Source: Neospora caninum Liverpool (Eukaryota; Apicomplexa; Conoidasida; Eucoccidiorida; Sarcocystidae). From it: DNA of 64,000 nucleotides. The stretch spans positions 448,798 to 512,797 of the forward strand of contig NC_018390.1 of NCBI RefSeq assembly GCF_000208865.1, written 5' to 3'. The notes under the pieces were generated by a model. The model was not told where the DNA came from and searched no databases. It saw only the letters and a program-made list of their open reading frames with translations. Both the position numbers and the translations under genes were made by a program. Below, in pieces: positions 44,474 through 55,500 of the stretch. How positions within the stretch are numbered: position 1 is the first letter of the stretch; each line of letters starts with the position of its first letter.

Positions 44474-44980
44474 GAAAGCCAGATCATCACCTGTGCCAAC
44501 GGAAAGACTAGCAATGAGTCGCATCATGCTGTCAAGCTGACCCCGTCGCAAAACAGGTTCAGTCTGGTTTGCGGAAGCGAGGGAGAAATTCTCCCAACGA
44601 AATACCAGGACACCTATTTCGTCAGTAAGGACGGAGAGGGCTCCGCCGCTCAGACGTGCAGTGGCAACTACACAGAAGTTATCCCAGTCTACGAGAGCAA
44701 GTGGTGGCAGACGAATGGGGACAACACCACATTCACTTTGGTTATACCAGAGGACGGTTTTCCAGAGGAGGAAACGAAGATTGTGGTTGGTTGCCAAAAG
44801 AAGCCTACTCAGTGCTTGACGGTGAGGGGGGCCGCTGGAAAGGACTCACCGACTGTTTGCACCAGTGACGTAATGATTGAGGGTGTCGCATCGTCGTCTG
44901 TGGGCGTGGTTGGTGTGTTTCCCTGGACCGTGGGCTTCGCGGCTACGTCGAGTGCATTTTGCATTTTTGTGATGACCTGA
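44378..44980 (+). pseudogene. SRS remnant with domain 2 and GPI tail only (array gene 10)
   Basis: The frame is open for 200 codons, but SRS similarity begins only at I-I-T-C-A-N-G-K-T-S-N (about 44480). Signal segment and domain 1 are absent, replaced by a duplicated non-SRS segment. Domain 2 is well kept (L-V-C-G-S-E-G-E-I-L-P-T-K-Y, C-S-G-N-Y-T-E-V-I-P-V-Y-E-S), but T-Y-C-V reads T-Y-F-V, losing one of the six conserved cysteines. A hydrophobic tail follows. Without a signal peptide it is unlikely to reach the surface. A short single-domain product from an unseen upstream exon cannot be excluded. Confidence 0.75.
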
Positions 44981-45967
44981 GTTCGGTGGTGGCAGAAATA
45001 GTTTTAGGTAAAGGGGATGTGTACCGGACTACGGAGCGCTGAATGGGGCTTCAACAGGTATTGTGATTCTGCCAGTGATGCCACAGGGAATGTCAAATCT
45101 AGGTCACAAGCAGTGACTTCTACTTCAAGTGACCGGCTTCTGGCACCAGTTTGGAAGTCACCGGACCTGCTGATTAGTACGCAAACGGGATTCCATGCAC
45201 GATACCCGACTCTCTTTTTCCATCGGTTTGTTCACGTTTTTATGGTGGTATGCGGTTATTTGCACAAGAGTAAGTTTGAAAAGTGCGTCGCTTTCTGTGC
45301 TGACTCTCGTCCGGCTAAAGGGCGAACACTGATCCGGTCACACGATTTAGCTGATGACTGCTACAAGAAAGGCTTTAAATACACACTCTGGACCTTCAAC
45401 CGGCGAAGACACGGACCACGCTTCCCTTATCTAAAGCTCGGTATGTGACCTGGCACTTTTTTCTTGCTGTTGTTTCCCCATCCATTAGTGCCCACAGCAC
45501 TACTCGATCCACAAGGAAGCGCAACAGGAAAGAAGACGAGACGAAAAAAACAACCCGAGACAGCAGATAGCAAGCTGGAAGGGATTGCGAGAGAATCCGA
45601 AAAACGCGGTGGCCGACTGTCAAAAGGAAGTTCCATGTACCTTCTACAACCAAAAAAACCCCGCGTCACTGGAGCGAATGTGTTCTCCTCAACTTCAAAA
45701 AGAAACTTTCCAGTTTCGCTCGCCTGTTTGCATCCTCATTGAAATGAGTCGAATGTGCCAGTACTGTGGAGCTTTATCGGGTGCATGAAGACGAATGAGG
45801 CTCACGAGGGCAACTACCCTAGCGGCTGTACAGTGACGTGTTGCTCCCCAGAACGCGTGAGGGGAGCGATACAGTAAAAGATATTCACGTTTTCCTCCCC
45901 AAATAAAAATGGAGCTTCTGCGTGTCTCTGGTTTCCTTTCTTCTGTTTAAAATCCCTAAACCGTTGA
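44981..45967. other. Right edge of the SRS array
   Basis: No supported gene. An open frame at 45017-45448 (plus) has no recognisable motif. SRS-related sequence ends with the remnant at 44980. Confidence 0.4.
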
Positions 45968-46117
45968 TCAAGACGTCTTCTCCCCGTGAACGGTGTCCTT
46001 CTTCGCGCTGACGGGACTGTCGGGAATAAAGCCGTGCTTTTTCCATTCTTTGAAGCTGCACATGACGCCACACGAGGCCGAGCCGACACAAACCGCAAAG
46101 AAAAGCCCGAAATGCAT
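45968..46117 (-). CDS. Putative very small single-pass membrane protein
   Basis: 49 codons from the ATG at 46117. A hydrophobic segment (H-F-G-L-F-F-A-V-C-V-G-S-A-S-C-G-V-M) is followed by S-F-K-E-W-K-K-H-G-F-I-P-D and a charged C-terminus ending G-E-K-T-S. Codons are GC-ended, unlike the surrounding intergenic DNA, which suggests real coding. The frame stays open upstream of the ATG through V-T-Q-A-A-V-G, so this may be the last exon of a longer gene, but I found no convincing upstream exon. The architecture resembles small organellar-complex subunits; no function is assigned. Confidence 0.35.
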   Translation of the reverse strand: MHFGLFFAVCVGSASCGVMCSFKEWKKHGFIPDSPVSAKKDTVHGEKTS

Positions 46118-47208
46118 GCCCACTGCTGCTTGTGTCACTCGCGCCGGGAGCGTGGTGCACCGGAGACTGCCATGCTCCCTCAGCAACCCGTGAATAAATG
46201 AAACAGATGTACACGCCTATGGACAATAACGTACACATCGATATATACATGTGTACAGAGGGCTTCAAACTTCATTACCTAGCACTTCTCGTGATGCCTA
46301 GATTCACCCGAAATTGCCTTCTCTTCCAAACAGCCTACATACCTCTGAACCGATCCACATGTTGTTGGCACATCCCTTACTAGGCGTAAATTAAAATAAA
46401 TGCCTCTCTATAATAATCATGTATATATGTAGCTTCACATACGTACACAGGTCAGGAGAGGCTGCTTCTTTCAGTAACGGACTGAACTACGGACACCGCT
46501 CATCTGCACTCCCCTTGAGTACACTCTAGGAATCGTTGCAGCGCTTCCAGACAAGGCCGTGGAGCTCGACCCCGAAGAGTGCGTTCATGCCAATTGAAAC
46601 GAAACTATCACCCGACACATAGGCACCTACATCTACATATGTATTTCTATAACTGCATCTTTTTTGGAAGCTCTCCGCGTATCCGTCGGCACTACACATG
46701 CACCTATCTACACAATTGCGTTTTTGTTTTTCCTTTCTCGCGTTTCCTACCACCGCCGTCACCGCCCTGTGTCGGTTCTTTTGTTTCCACAAAATGTGCG
46801 TCGATACCCACTACGGGAAAACTAATACGGTTTGTTAGCTAAGCTGTTCGCTGCTCGGAGCAGCCAGGAGCCGCCGGACGAGAAAAGGTATCCAGACAAA
46901 GTCATGCCTTTCTTCGTTTTTACTGAGGAGAAAAGACAATACCCTTCCCCCTTAACTGTGGAAGTTGACTGCACCAAACCAAACTCAGCAGAAAGCAGCT
47001 GCCACCACATCGGGTGCGTTTGCTGCAGTGCGAGCTAGTGGAGTCGCTTCTGTAGGTTCGACCTCGGCACGGCTGGTGACTTTCGGGCTTTCATACAAGA
47101 GAAGAAGGACCGCGCCGGCTTGGAACGAGAAGAGTGAGAAAGCCGGTGAAGGTGGGCGCCTGTTCCCGTGAGCGGAACGAATGAAGAGAGGAAAGAACGT
47201 GGGGAAAC
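46118..47208. other. Intergenic DNA without a confident gene
   Basis: Short open frames on both strands (for example plus 46965-47171, Ala/Thr/Ser-rich) could be exon pieces, but start, splice sites and homology are lacking. AT-rich sequence lies at about 46385-46440. Confidence 0.35.
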
Positions 47209-48082
47209 CTACGTTGTTACACCGAGTTCGCGGATCAGGCGTTCTTCAGCGGGGTCTTGGACGAGCTGCTCAGCGTCTTGCGGAAGGGGAGACTGCCGAT
47301 CGCTTTCCTTCGAGGGAAGAAAAGGACACCGACCGTCCACGTACCAAACATATCCCAAGTAGGTCACAGAAGCGTACGTGATCCACGACTGGAGCTTCTG
47401 AACAGAGAAGGGAAGAAAAGGAAGAGAAGACAGCAGAAAGGGTGTGACGCTGACTGCGAGAGAAAGTGGGAGACCGCGAAGAACCTCCACGAACATACTT
47501 TCCTAGACAGGTGATAAGCACGTGGCGCAAGATGAACGGCGAGAAGAAGAGGAGACGAGAGCACGGGAAGAGATTAAGAGTCGAGACGAACGAAGCGGCA
47601 GACCTACACCAGCGCGACAGGCGGCGCGAGCACAAAAACGCAGGAGACAGAAGGCTCAAGTACCGATAAAAAGACCCCGGAATACGTAGAGAGAAAGAGA
47701 AGGGTGCGAAAGAAAGAGAGAAAGAGATACGGAGAGAACGGAAGGAAGAAGCAGAAGGGAGAGTGGGCCGGGGATAGCAACCTGAACACAGGCTAACACA
47801 GTAAAACTTGGATCCGGTAAACAAGGACGGAAGCAAAGGGGAGGAAAAGGGATGTCGGAGAGAATGGAGCCCGTCAAAAATTCAGACAAGGGAAAAGACG
47901 CAGGACTCAGCGAGACAGTCCGGAAGAGAAGAACGAGCGTCGGCAGGGAGAGAAGAGACGCATGTGAAACGAAGGAAAAGAGCAGCTGAGGGCCCAACAG
48001 GAGATGGATCGAAGCTCACAGTGAATCCAGTTGGTTTGATAATGAAAATGTCGCTTAGAAGGCGGCCCAGTCTTTTGGCCAT
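47209..48082 (-). CDS. Small two-exon conserved-looking protein, function unknown
   Basis: Exon 1 is 48020-48082, from an ATG in a strong coccidian context (CCGAAAATGGCC): M-A-K-R-L-G-R-L-L-S-D-I-F-I-I-K-P-T-G-F-T, then donor GTGAGC. Exon 2 is 47209-47397, after a long pyrimidine tract and TTCAG; it opens K-L-Q-S-W-I-T-Y-A-S-V-T-Y-L-G-Y-V-W-Y-V and ends I-R-E-L-G-V-T-T-stop. Both ends are phase 0, giving 83 aa. The basic, amphipathic N-terminus and aromatic hydrophobic centre would fit a small membrane-associated, perhaps mitochondrial, subunit; this is inference only. A further small exon inside the 622 bp intron is possible. Confidence 0.55.
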
Positions 48083-49773
48083 TTTCGGTAACCGAGTCAC
48101 CTGCGCCGTTTTCTTTTTCTCAGGACGGAAACAGACCGAAGGGAAAAGACAGCTTCGCAGCAGTCTCGCAGCAGTCCTCAGTTCTTGGTGCGTCACTCTA
48201 CCCAAAACAGCGAAAGCGCGGGCAGAAACGAAACTCTGGCTGTTCACCAGTGTGGGCAGATCACTTGATGAGAAAAAAAAACGGCGGAGATCCTCTCCAA
48301 CTTTTCCTCCAAGTTTTCTCCTGTCCTGCCCCTCTCGGGCCCAAAAAACGGTCTCGAGAGAGGACGGCAGACGACGCGAGGGCCACGAAAGGAAGGAGCG
48401 CAGGAAACGCAGAAGGACACAGGCGACGAGGGAAACGTGAAAGAGAGAGAAGAGTGGAGACGCTAGAACGAATGACCGGCAGGAACGGAAACGAGGCTGA
48501 AGCTGAGGGCCAGGAAAGAGAGAGAGACACGAAGAGGACCACTGGGGAGAGGAAAGACGGAGGAGGACGCAATAAAAAAAACAGGAAACCAAACAGCGAG
48601 AAGTCGAAGTGGAAATTAGCTCGAATGGACCGAGACCAGAGCTAGTTTGCATAACTGAGAGTAAAAACGGGAGAGAATCCGGTCGCGAGTTCTCTTCATT
48701 TGCACCGACTGCATGCATGAAAAGACATGCTGGACTCTTGTCTTCGCACCACCGAGTCCTGCTCTCTTTTTTGTTTTCTCGCCGGAGGAGAAATCACAAA
48801 GACAACCACGTCAGAGTGCCGGACTGTCTAGACACCGCCCCTGCTTGCTGCTGCCCAGCAAGTCGCACACGCTGAAAAGAGGCACGAGACTCTCTACACG
48901 CGTCTACACGAAGGAAAAAATATCTGTAATTTAAGGTGGATGAATCATCTAGTTCGTGGGAAGACAGATGGGCCTATCTGCTGCTGCGTAGACGCCACCC
49001 GTCATGGAACAGTTGCAGCTAGACTCCCTGTCCCACATCGTAAAGGAGAAGTGGTAGGTTTCCACAAACCACATCTGCCTGTGGAGCATCTGATGCGAGC
49101 TGGAATGTACGAAAACCAGAAGTAATCTAGTGACAACCGTTTCACTCTCTGTGCAAGAACCGGTAGCCTCGATGGTGGCCTAACTCGGCCTTCCAAACAG
49201 GCGAGGCAACGCTGCAGCGCCGTGGAGAGAGCGCATTTCATAGAGATACTTCTGCAACGCAAAGTGTGCACACTCCAGTTTCACCGTGGTGTAAGCCTGT
49301 TCTTTTTCTGTACGAAGTGGAATGTGTATGAAACACAGCCATGTGAGTCGAACACCGACACTGTGACCGAAACGAGGACGGCGGCCACGCGCGCAGACAG
49401 CGAGAAAAGCTGCCAAAAAAAAGACGCGAAGGAAGCGTGAGCCGACGTCTACAGTTAAGAGCACACTCTGTCGACAAAAGCGCGAATTTCTCACAACCTT
49501 TTCCCGTTCACACCATTGTAAACGCATGCATGCTTTCTTTCATCAATCTTAATAGATATACATGGGCACGCAGCGTGCATGCAGGCTTGCCGCGTCTCGA
49601 CTGGAGATGATGTTTGCTGCTGGCAGGACATATCTCACGGCTGCTGGATTCTTTCCTTCGTCTGTAAAATCTCATTTAGGCTGGAAGTTTTCCCAAGAAG
49701 AGGCAAAGCATATAAAAGACTGTAAATGAGATCCTTTGTCCATGTAAATTCAACCAAAAGTTCAAGGAACGAC
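48083..49773. other. Upstream region of the small gene, up to the tRNA
   Basis: GA-rich low-complexity sequence at about 48340-48600, with long open frames on both strands that lack recognisable motifs. It probably holds promoter and leader of the minus-strand gene at 48082. No gene is supported. Confidence 0.4.
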
Positions 49774-49845
49774 AGGTCCTACTGGGATTTGAACCCAGGT
49801 CGGCGGATTCAGAGTCCGCAGTGCTAACCGCTACACCATAGAACC
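49774..49845 (-). tRNA. tRNA-Gln (anticodon CTG)
   Basis: The 72-nt cloverleaf on the minus strand runs 5' to 3' from 49845. The acceptor stem GGTTCTA pairs with TAGGACC (one G-T). The D-arm contains GTGTAGCGGTTAGCAC. The anticodon stem is GCGGA/TCCGC with loop CTCTGAA, giving anticodon CTG. The T-arm is CTGGG/CCCAG with TTCAAAT. No intron and no encoded CCA. Confidence 0.95.
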
Positions 49846-52554
49846 GAGAGCCGAAACACAGTCACTCGTTGAGAGCGGGGACACACGAAGGACCAGCTTG
49901 TTGTGGAGCTGTAGAGTCAGAGAGGAGAACTTTCTGTTTTGCCAGCATCCCCCTACGCTGTACGTTCTTTTATCCGTCTACGGAGACGGACTCCGTGGTT
50001 GCGATGGATCTTCCTGGCTGTTTTTGACGTGCATGGGAGTGAACCCCTCTTCTCCCACAAGGGTCAAGCTCCACGGCGATCGGCTCTGGGAGTTCTTCGC
50101 CTTTCAGCTCTGCCGCTATCCGTCAAGTACGCTCTCCTTTTTTCCGTCTACAGCCGTTCAGACCTCTCAGTTTCGCCGAACAGTTCTTTACTGGAGACAA
50201 AGAAACCTGCGTACTCAAGCAATGCAGGACCTGCCAGAACACACATGGAAGAGACTCCCGGTACAAATAACACCGGGGGGTTTCTCGCATACAAATCTTT
50301 ATACATATACGTCCATATGATATAAATGCATCTTTTTCGATTTGGGCCTTCAAACCTTGGTTCAACACGCGTCGATCTGGGTAGGTACGTGTCCAATCAC
50401 GCGGGGTTAATGGGGTTTTGGTCGGTCGTTTCCCTGCTGGGTGCTTCTCTGTGTGCAGATTCTTCTGAATATCTGCATCTTTCCCGAGTGATCCTGTGTG
50501 CAGTCTAGGCGAAACTCGATGTTTTTTTTCTCGCTGGCCTCGGTTCTTCCCTTTCTATGAGGCGCGCCAGTGAGGTCCTCGTGGAGTCTCGCTGAGTTTC
50601 CTGACAAACCTGGAACTCGACTTTAGGCGTCTCCCAGACAACCCTAAAAAACACGCTTCCTATAGCATGAGGGGATAGCATGCAACCGAGGAAGACTTCA
50701 GGAGCGAGGATACATACATATATACACACATTGTCTCGTCGAGAATTGCCAAAACGTGTCAATCTATCCAGGGTGTAGCGTTCTGCTGTGTTTCCACCTT
50801 CATGGGAATACCGACAGCTCGGGAGAGGCATCACGAAGTCCTACGCCTTCCTCACGAGAGGCGTAAGTTAAGGGTTCTTTACGACCTCGCTTTTGCCCCC
50901 GCATGAAGCGATAAAGAAGACATACCACGGAGTAGGAAACCAATCGTCAGTGGACCCTTCGCACAGATGCCGCTCTCTGTACAGCAGAATGCGTCACGGC
51001 ACTCTCGGTGATCACGGAGCAAACAGAGTGATTTTCTGCGGGGCTATACGAGACTTTGGAGCCGTCTTTTTACCGTTCCACGGAGAGTAGGCGTGGAGAG
51101 TTTCCCGGGATATAAACACAAAGTCGCTTGCCATCATTGAAAACGGAAACGTTCTAACGGTAAGCATTTATATTTGTAAAAGTTGCCATTCTTTCGAAAA
51201 AGTTGATTCAAATTTACTGGGTTGGATTTTCACAAACTCTGTTGAACCGTGAGCAACGGCTCCTCAAAAAAGGCGGAGGGCGGGATTTTGGCGTTCTTTT
51301 GTGTTTGAATCCATTTCGCATGTCCACCCTGTCCCTTTGAAAAAAACAGAACGGCAGCGGAGGAAAAGGAGTCGCGAGTCCCACCAGCAAGAAACAGGGC
51401 CCTTTCGCTCGTGCCCGAAATCAACTTCTCTACGTCCACTCTCTCCAGAAGGGACCGAGACACCTCCCCTTTCATTACTGGTAGTGTGCGGTAACACTCG
51501 TTGCCTTACTCCTCACCTTTCTTCTCTCTGTGCTTCTCACGTTCAGCCTTCCCTCTTTGTTACTCGCTATCTCGCTGTCCCCTGCATCCCCCGTTCTTCC
51601 CTCCTTCTTGCCCACAGAAAGTCCCAGGCCGCGACGCGCCTCTTGGTGGGGGTAAATCATCGCGCCTCTCGCGGGGTGTAGGTACACCTCGTCAGGCTTT
51701 TGAGCGGAAGAGAACGCCGGCGGTCACCAAACGGAGGCCGCACAAACTAGCCTACTCGGGTTCTTCTTTCTCCCAAAAAAGTAAGGTTCTAGGAACCCTG
51801 CAAGTATAGATACCGCGAATTGGAACGCCTCGCTGCCTCGCTTCGTGCATCTCTTCTCACGCAAGCTTTCCCACAGCTGGAGAAGAGCGCCTACACGGCA
51901 GCCCTTTCAAGACTCCGCGTATTGCATCTCTACAAACTCTCCTTCCCTTTCTAAGAACATACCGGGAAGAAGTGGCGTGCATGCAAGTCAAAAAACGAAA
52001 ACGTGTAAAAAAGTGCGAGGGAAAATGACCGTGGAAAGACGAACGGGACCTTTTCACAGCTCCACCTAGAGACATCCACAGGTCCGCCCATGGAACTAGA
52101 AATGAAACCTCCAGGTCGCTCTGTCGCAAAAAAGGTAAAAGACACGCATGCAGGTGTACAGACACATATTCGTACACAATCGGGGAAGACCCTTCTCGTC
52201 TTCCGTGCGCTCCACATCGTCGCACGTCTTCGTTTTCAGACAAAATCGCCTCACCATATTCACTCCAGTTTTCCGGTTTTCCCCCCGAGTTCCTTCCTTC
52301 TCACGCTTTCCCTCCGTCCTTCTGCGTGGTTGCGATCGCCTCTTTCCACCATGCCCCTATCTCACTTTTTCACCACCTCTCGGGCGATCTGTTTCTCCTC
52401 GTTTCGCCTCTGTCCCCGATACTTCCCCTCCATTATTCGGCAATAGCGCCCGAAACGCTCAACTCTCTCTTCCTGCCAGCCGCAGACCGTCTTCTCTCCA
52501 GCAGCGTCCAGTTTCGACCGCGCTCTCCTCCGCGGTCTCCTCTCTCGCGCCTCC
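49846..52554. other. Intergenic DNA between tRNA-Gln and the PP2C gene
   Basis: Open frames at 49898-50320, 51301-51681 and 52148-52615 have no recognisable domains; the last is partly the antisense of PP2C exon 6. It probably includes the phosphatase 3' UTR. No gene is supported. Confidence 0.4.
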
Positions 52555-55500
52555 CTACGCAGCGCCGTCTTTCTCTTCTCTCGCCGTCGCCGGAGACACC
52601 GGCGTCTCTCCCTGAACTTCGGCTTTCTCCTCTTCTTCTGGCCTTCGCTCTTCGCCCTCTTCCGTCTTTTCTCCCCTCAATTCGGCACTGCAACGCACCG
52701 TGCTTTCTTCTCCGTCGTCGACACGCACTCGCAGCGTCTGCTTCGGCAAGCGTGGCAGCTCGTCGCGCTCTTCGCTCTCCAAAACCGGGGAAGAAGAGGA
52801 CGGGTCAGAAGGCGCCGGCGGGGGTGCGCGCTGCGCCCCAGCGACTGACGCGACGCGTGCCGGCGAAGATGGATCCGTTTCCTTCAGCCGCGAGGACGAC
52901 GCGTGGAGAAGAGAAACAGTCGAAGTCCCTGCTCTCTGCAAAGACGCATGAGAGCCGAAATCGAGAGAAGCAGATCGGTAGTTTCGCGTGTGCGGTTTTA
53001 AGTCCACCAGAATCGCCGTCATGTTGTCGCAGCCATACTCAAAAACCGCGGGATTCGGAGACAGCAAACTGTCCAGCAGGTCTTGCAGAATCTGAGACAA
53101 ATCGGACGTGTCCTGAAAAAAAAAACACACACGGGAGCACCATGACCGCTCAAAACACATCCCTGAACACCCTCACACTCATCTAAAGCCGCCTCGTCGC
53201 TCCGGCACTCCCTCTCTGCAAAGAGAAATATTTCAACATATCTATATCTATATATATAGATATTCGTCGGCGTATGCATGCATATATCAAAATATATCCA
53301 TGTATATCCGCGTACAATCTGTGCATATATACATCCACGTGTAAATCCATATATATATCCATCAATGTACATCAATAAATATCCATACAAAGTCATGCAC
53401 ACATATATGCCAGTAAACCATCGATGTCTGGCTCAGCAGGTGGACGCAGTCTAAAGTTTTGGTCGGCTGCCCCAGCGCACGTGCCTCCAAGCGGATTACC
53501 TCGATGCGTTTCCGAATGAAGTCGACTACCTCCTGAGAGCTCAGCAGTTCCCAGATGCCGTCGCATCCAATGATCTGCAACAGGAGAACACCCCAGTCGT
53601 CTGAGCGCTTCAAGAAGGGACCAAAAGATTTGCATGAGTCTTTGCGCAGTTTTTATACCCAGTTCCCTATCCTGTCGGTAACACCGCACTACTATCCAGA
53701 ATGTGGCCGTGGAACCATATATATATATATATATATATATATAAACATATATATAATTAAATAATGTATGCAAGTGGTTTTGTTCACTCACCGCATGTGC
53801 ATTGCAAATGTGTATATATAGGTATCTTTGCGTCCATTCCTGTGTTTGTTGGACTTACAAGGAACTCGTCTCTAGGGTCTCTGTGCACACTGACGACATC
53901 GGGGACGGCGGAGACAATTTGCTTCTCGGGGGGCAAAGTTGTGTCTTGTTTGTAAACGAGGTCGCCGAGCGCGCGGCTGAGGTTCAAGTTGCCGTTAACG
54001 CGCCCCATCTCCAAGTAACCCCCCGCTGCGTAGATGCGAATCTGGAGACAGACAGCGGAGACAGCGCGGCAGAAAAAACAGAAACGTCCAGGAAGAAGGG
54101 AGACAGGCACTCAACGAAACGGACGGCGGGACGGCGGCACACAGAAACACCGCGAGCACAGCCTTCAGACGATTGTGGGAGAGTCCAGAGAAAGGACAGC
54201 ATGACAAAACACTGGAGAGAAAGAAACGTGAAGCAACGAAAGGAAAAAATGAAGAAAGAGGATTGAATCGAGAGAAAGGATGGAAGAGAACTGATGAGAA
54301 AGAAGAGAGAGGGAAACTGGAAGAAAACAGAGAAGAGTTTTTACCCGTTCTTCCGGGAGCTGAGGTTTGTGATCTCTTGACAGCTCCACAGCCTCTTCGC
54401 CTCGACACAGCACGCACCGCGAATCTCCGACATTCCCGACGATGATCCACGACGGCTGAAAAGCAGCGCAAAACAGAAAACGAATCTCGTGAGCACCACG
54501 CCTCCACGTACGATCGAGACATTCTTTCCGTGGGTCTCCGCACATGCACTCAAAAACCGATCTCTCTGCAAATACACAGCGTTTCACTCTCTCCGTTGCA
54601 CCACCAGCGACGTCTGCGTTTTCTCGCGAGCGGGACACGGGATCTTACATGCAGCAAACCCACATTCACATTGCAGCTCGCGAATCCAGACGCATATGCA
54701 TGCCTCAATAAGAAATATGCAAGGCCTTTCGTGTAGGTGTCTTCCCTGGCAAGCGGCCGAAAGACGCCGGCAGAATCTCAAAGAACACCCCCGCTTCCAA
54801 CGATCTTTCCTCACGGTCAATACCTCTCCATACATGCATTCCGGCATAGATACCAAGAGACTGCCTACTCTGTGCGCATTCAAACATTCCCATTCACCCA
54901 TTCCCGTCAACACCTATATATGGACCCAACGACATCTCCGTAGATGCACAGATGTCTGGAATGTCTCCGGCCATTTTGGCAGAACGAATGCACGCAGTGC
55001 GCTTACCGTGACGAGCACTGTGACGGCTGTGCACCCTGCGAGGCTGGCGAGGGACTTCAAAGGATTCTGCGTCGTGCCTCCGCCGACAGCTTTCGAGAAG
55101 AGTTTCCCCACATTCAACGTGTTTCGCACGCCGTCGAGGAAGCCCGCGAGCGAGGCTCTCAAGCTCTTGCCTCGTCCAGTCCCGGACGAAGCCGCGGCTG
55201 CGCCCTGCGGCGCAGACGCGCCCTGAGCAGCTTCTTTACAGCCGGGACCGCTGGACGAAGCGTTGCTGCAATCGGGAGAGACAGAGCCTTCTCGGGCGGC
55301 GATCATTTGCGGGGGTGGGAAGGCTGCAGCGTCGGGACTGGCTGCAGCGTCGGGACTGGCTGCAGCGTCGGGACTCGCTGCAGCCTCGAGCTCCGCGGAG
55401 AAGGCCTCTGAGGCTCTCGAGTCGCTCCTGTCTCGCGGACAGGCAGGCGCGTCTCGCCCGTCGCGCGAGGGCACTTCAAAGAGCGGCAGGAAGAGCGGCG

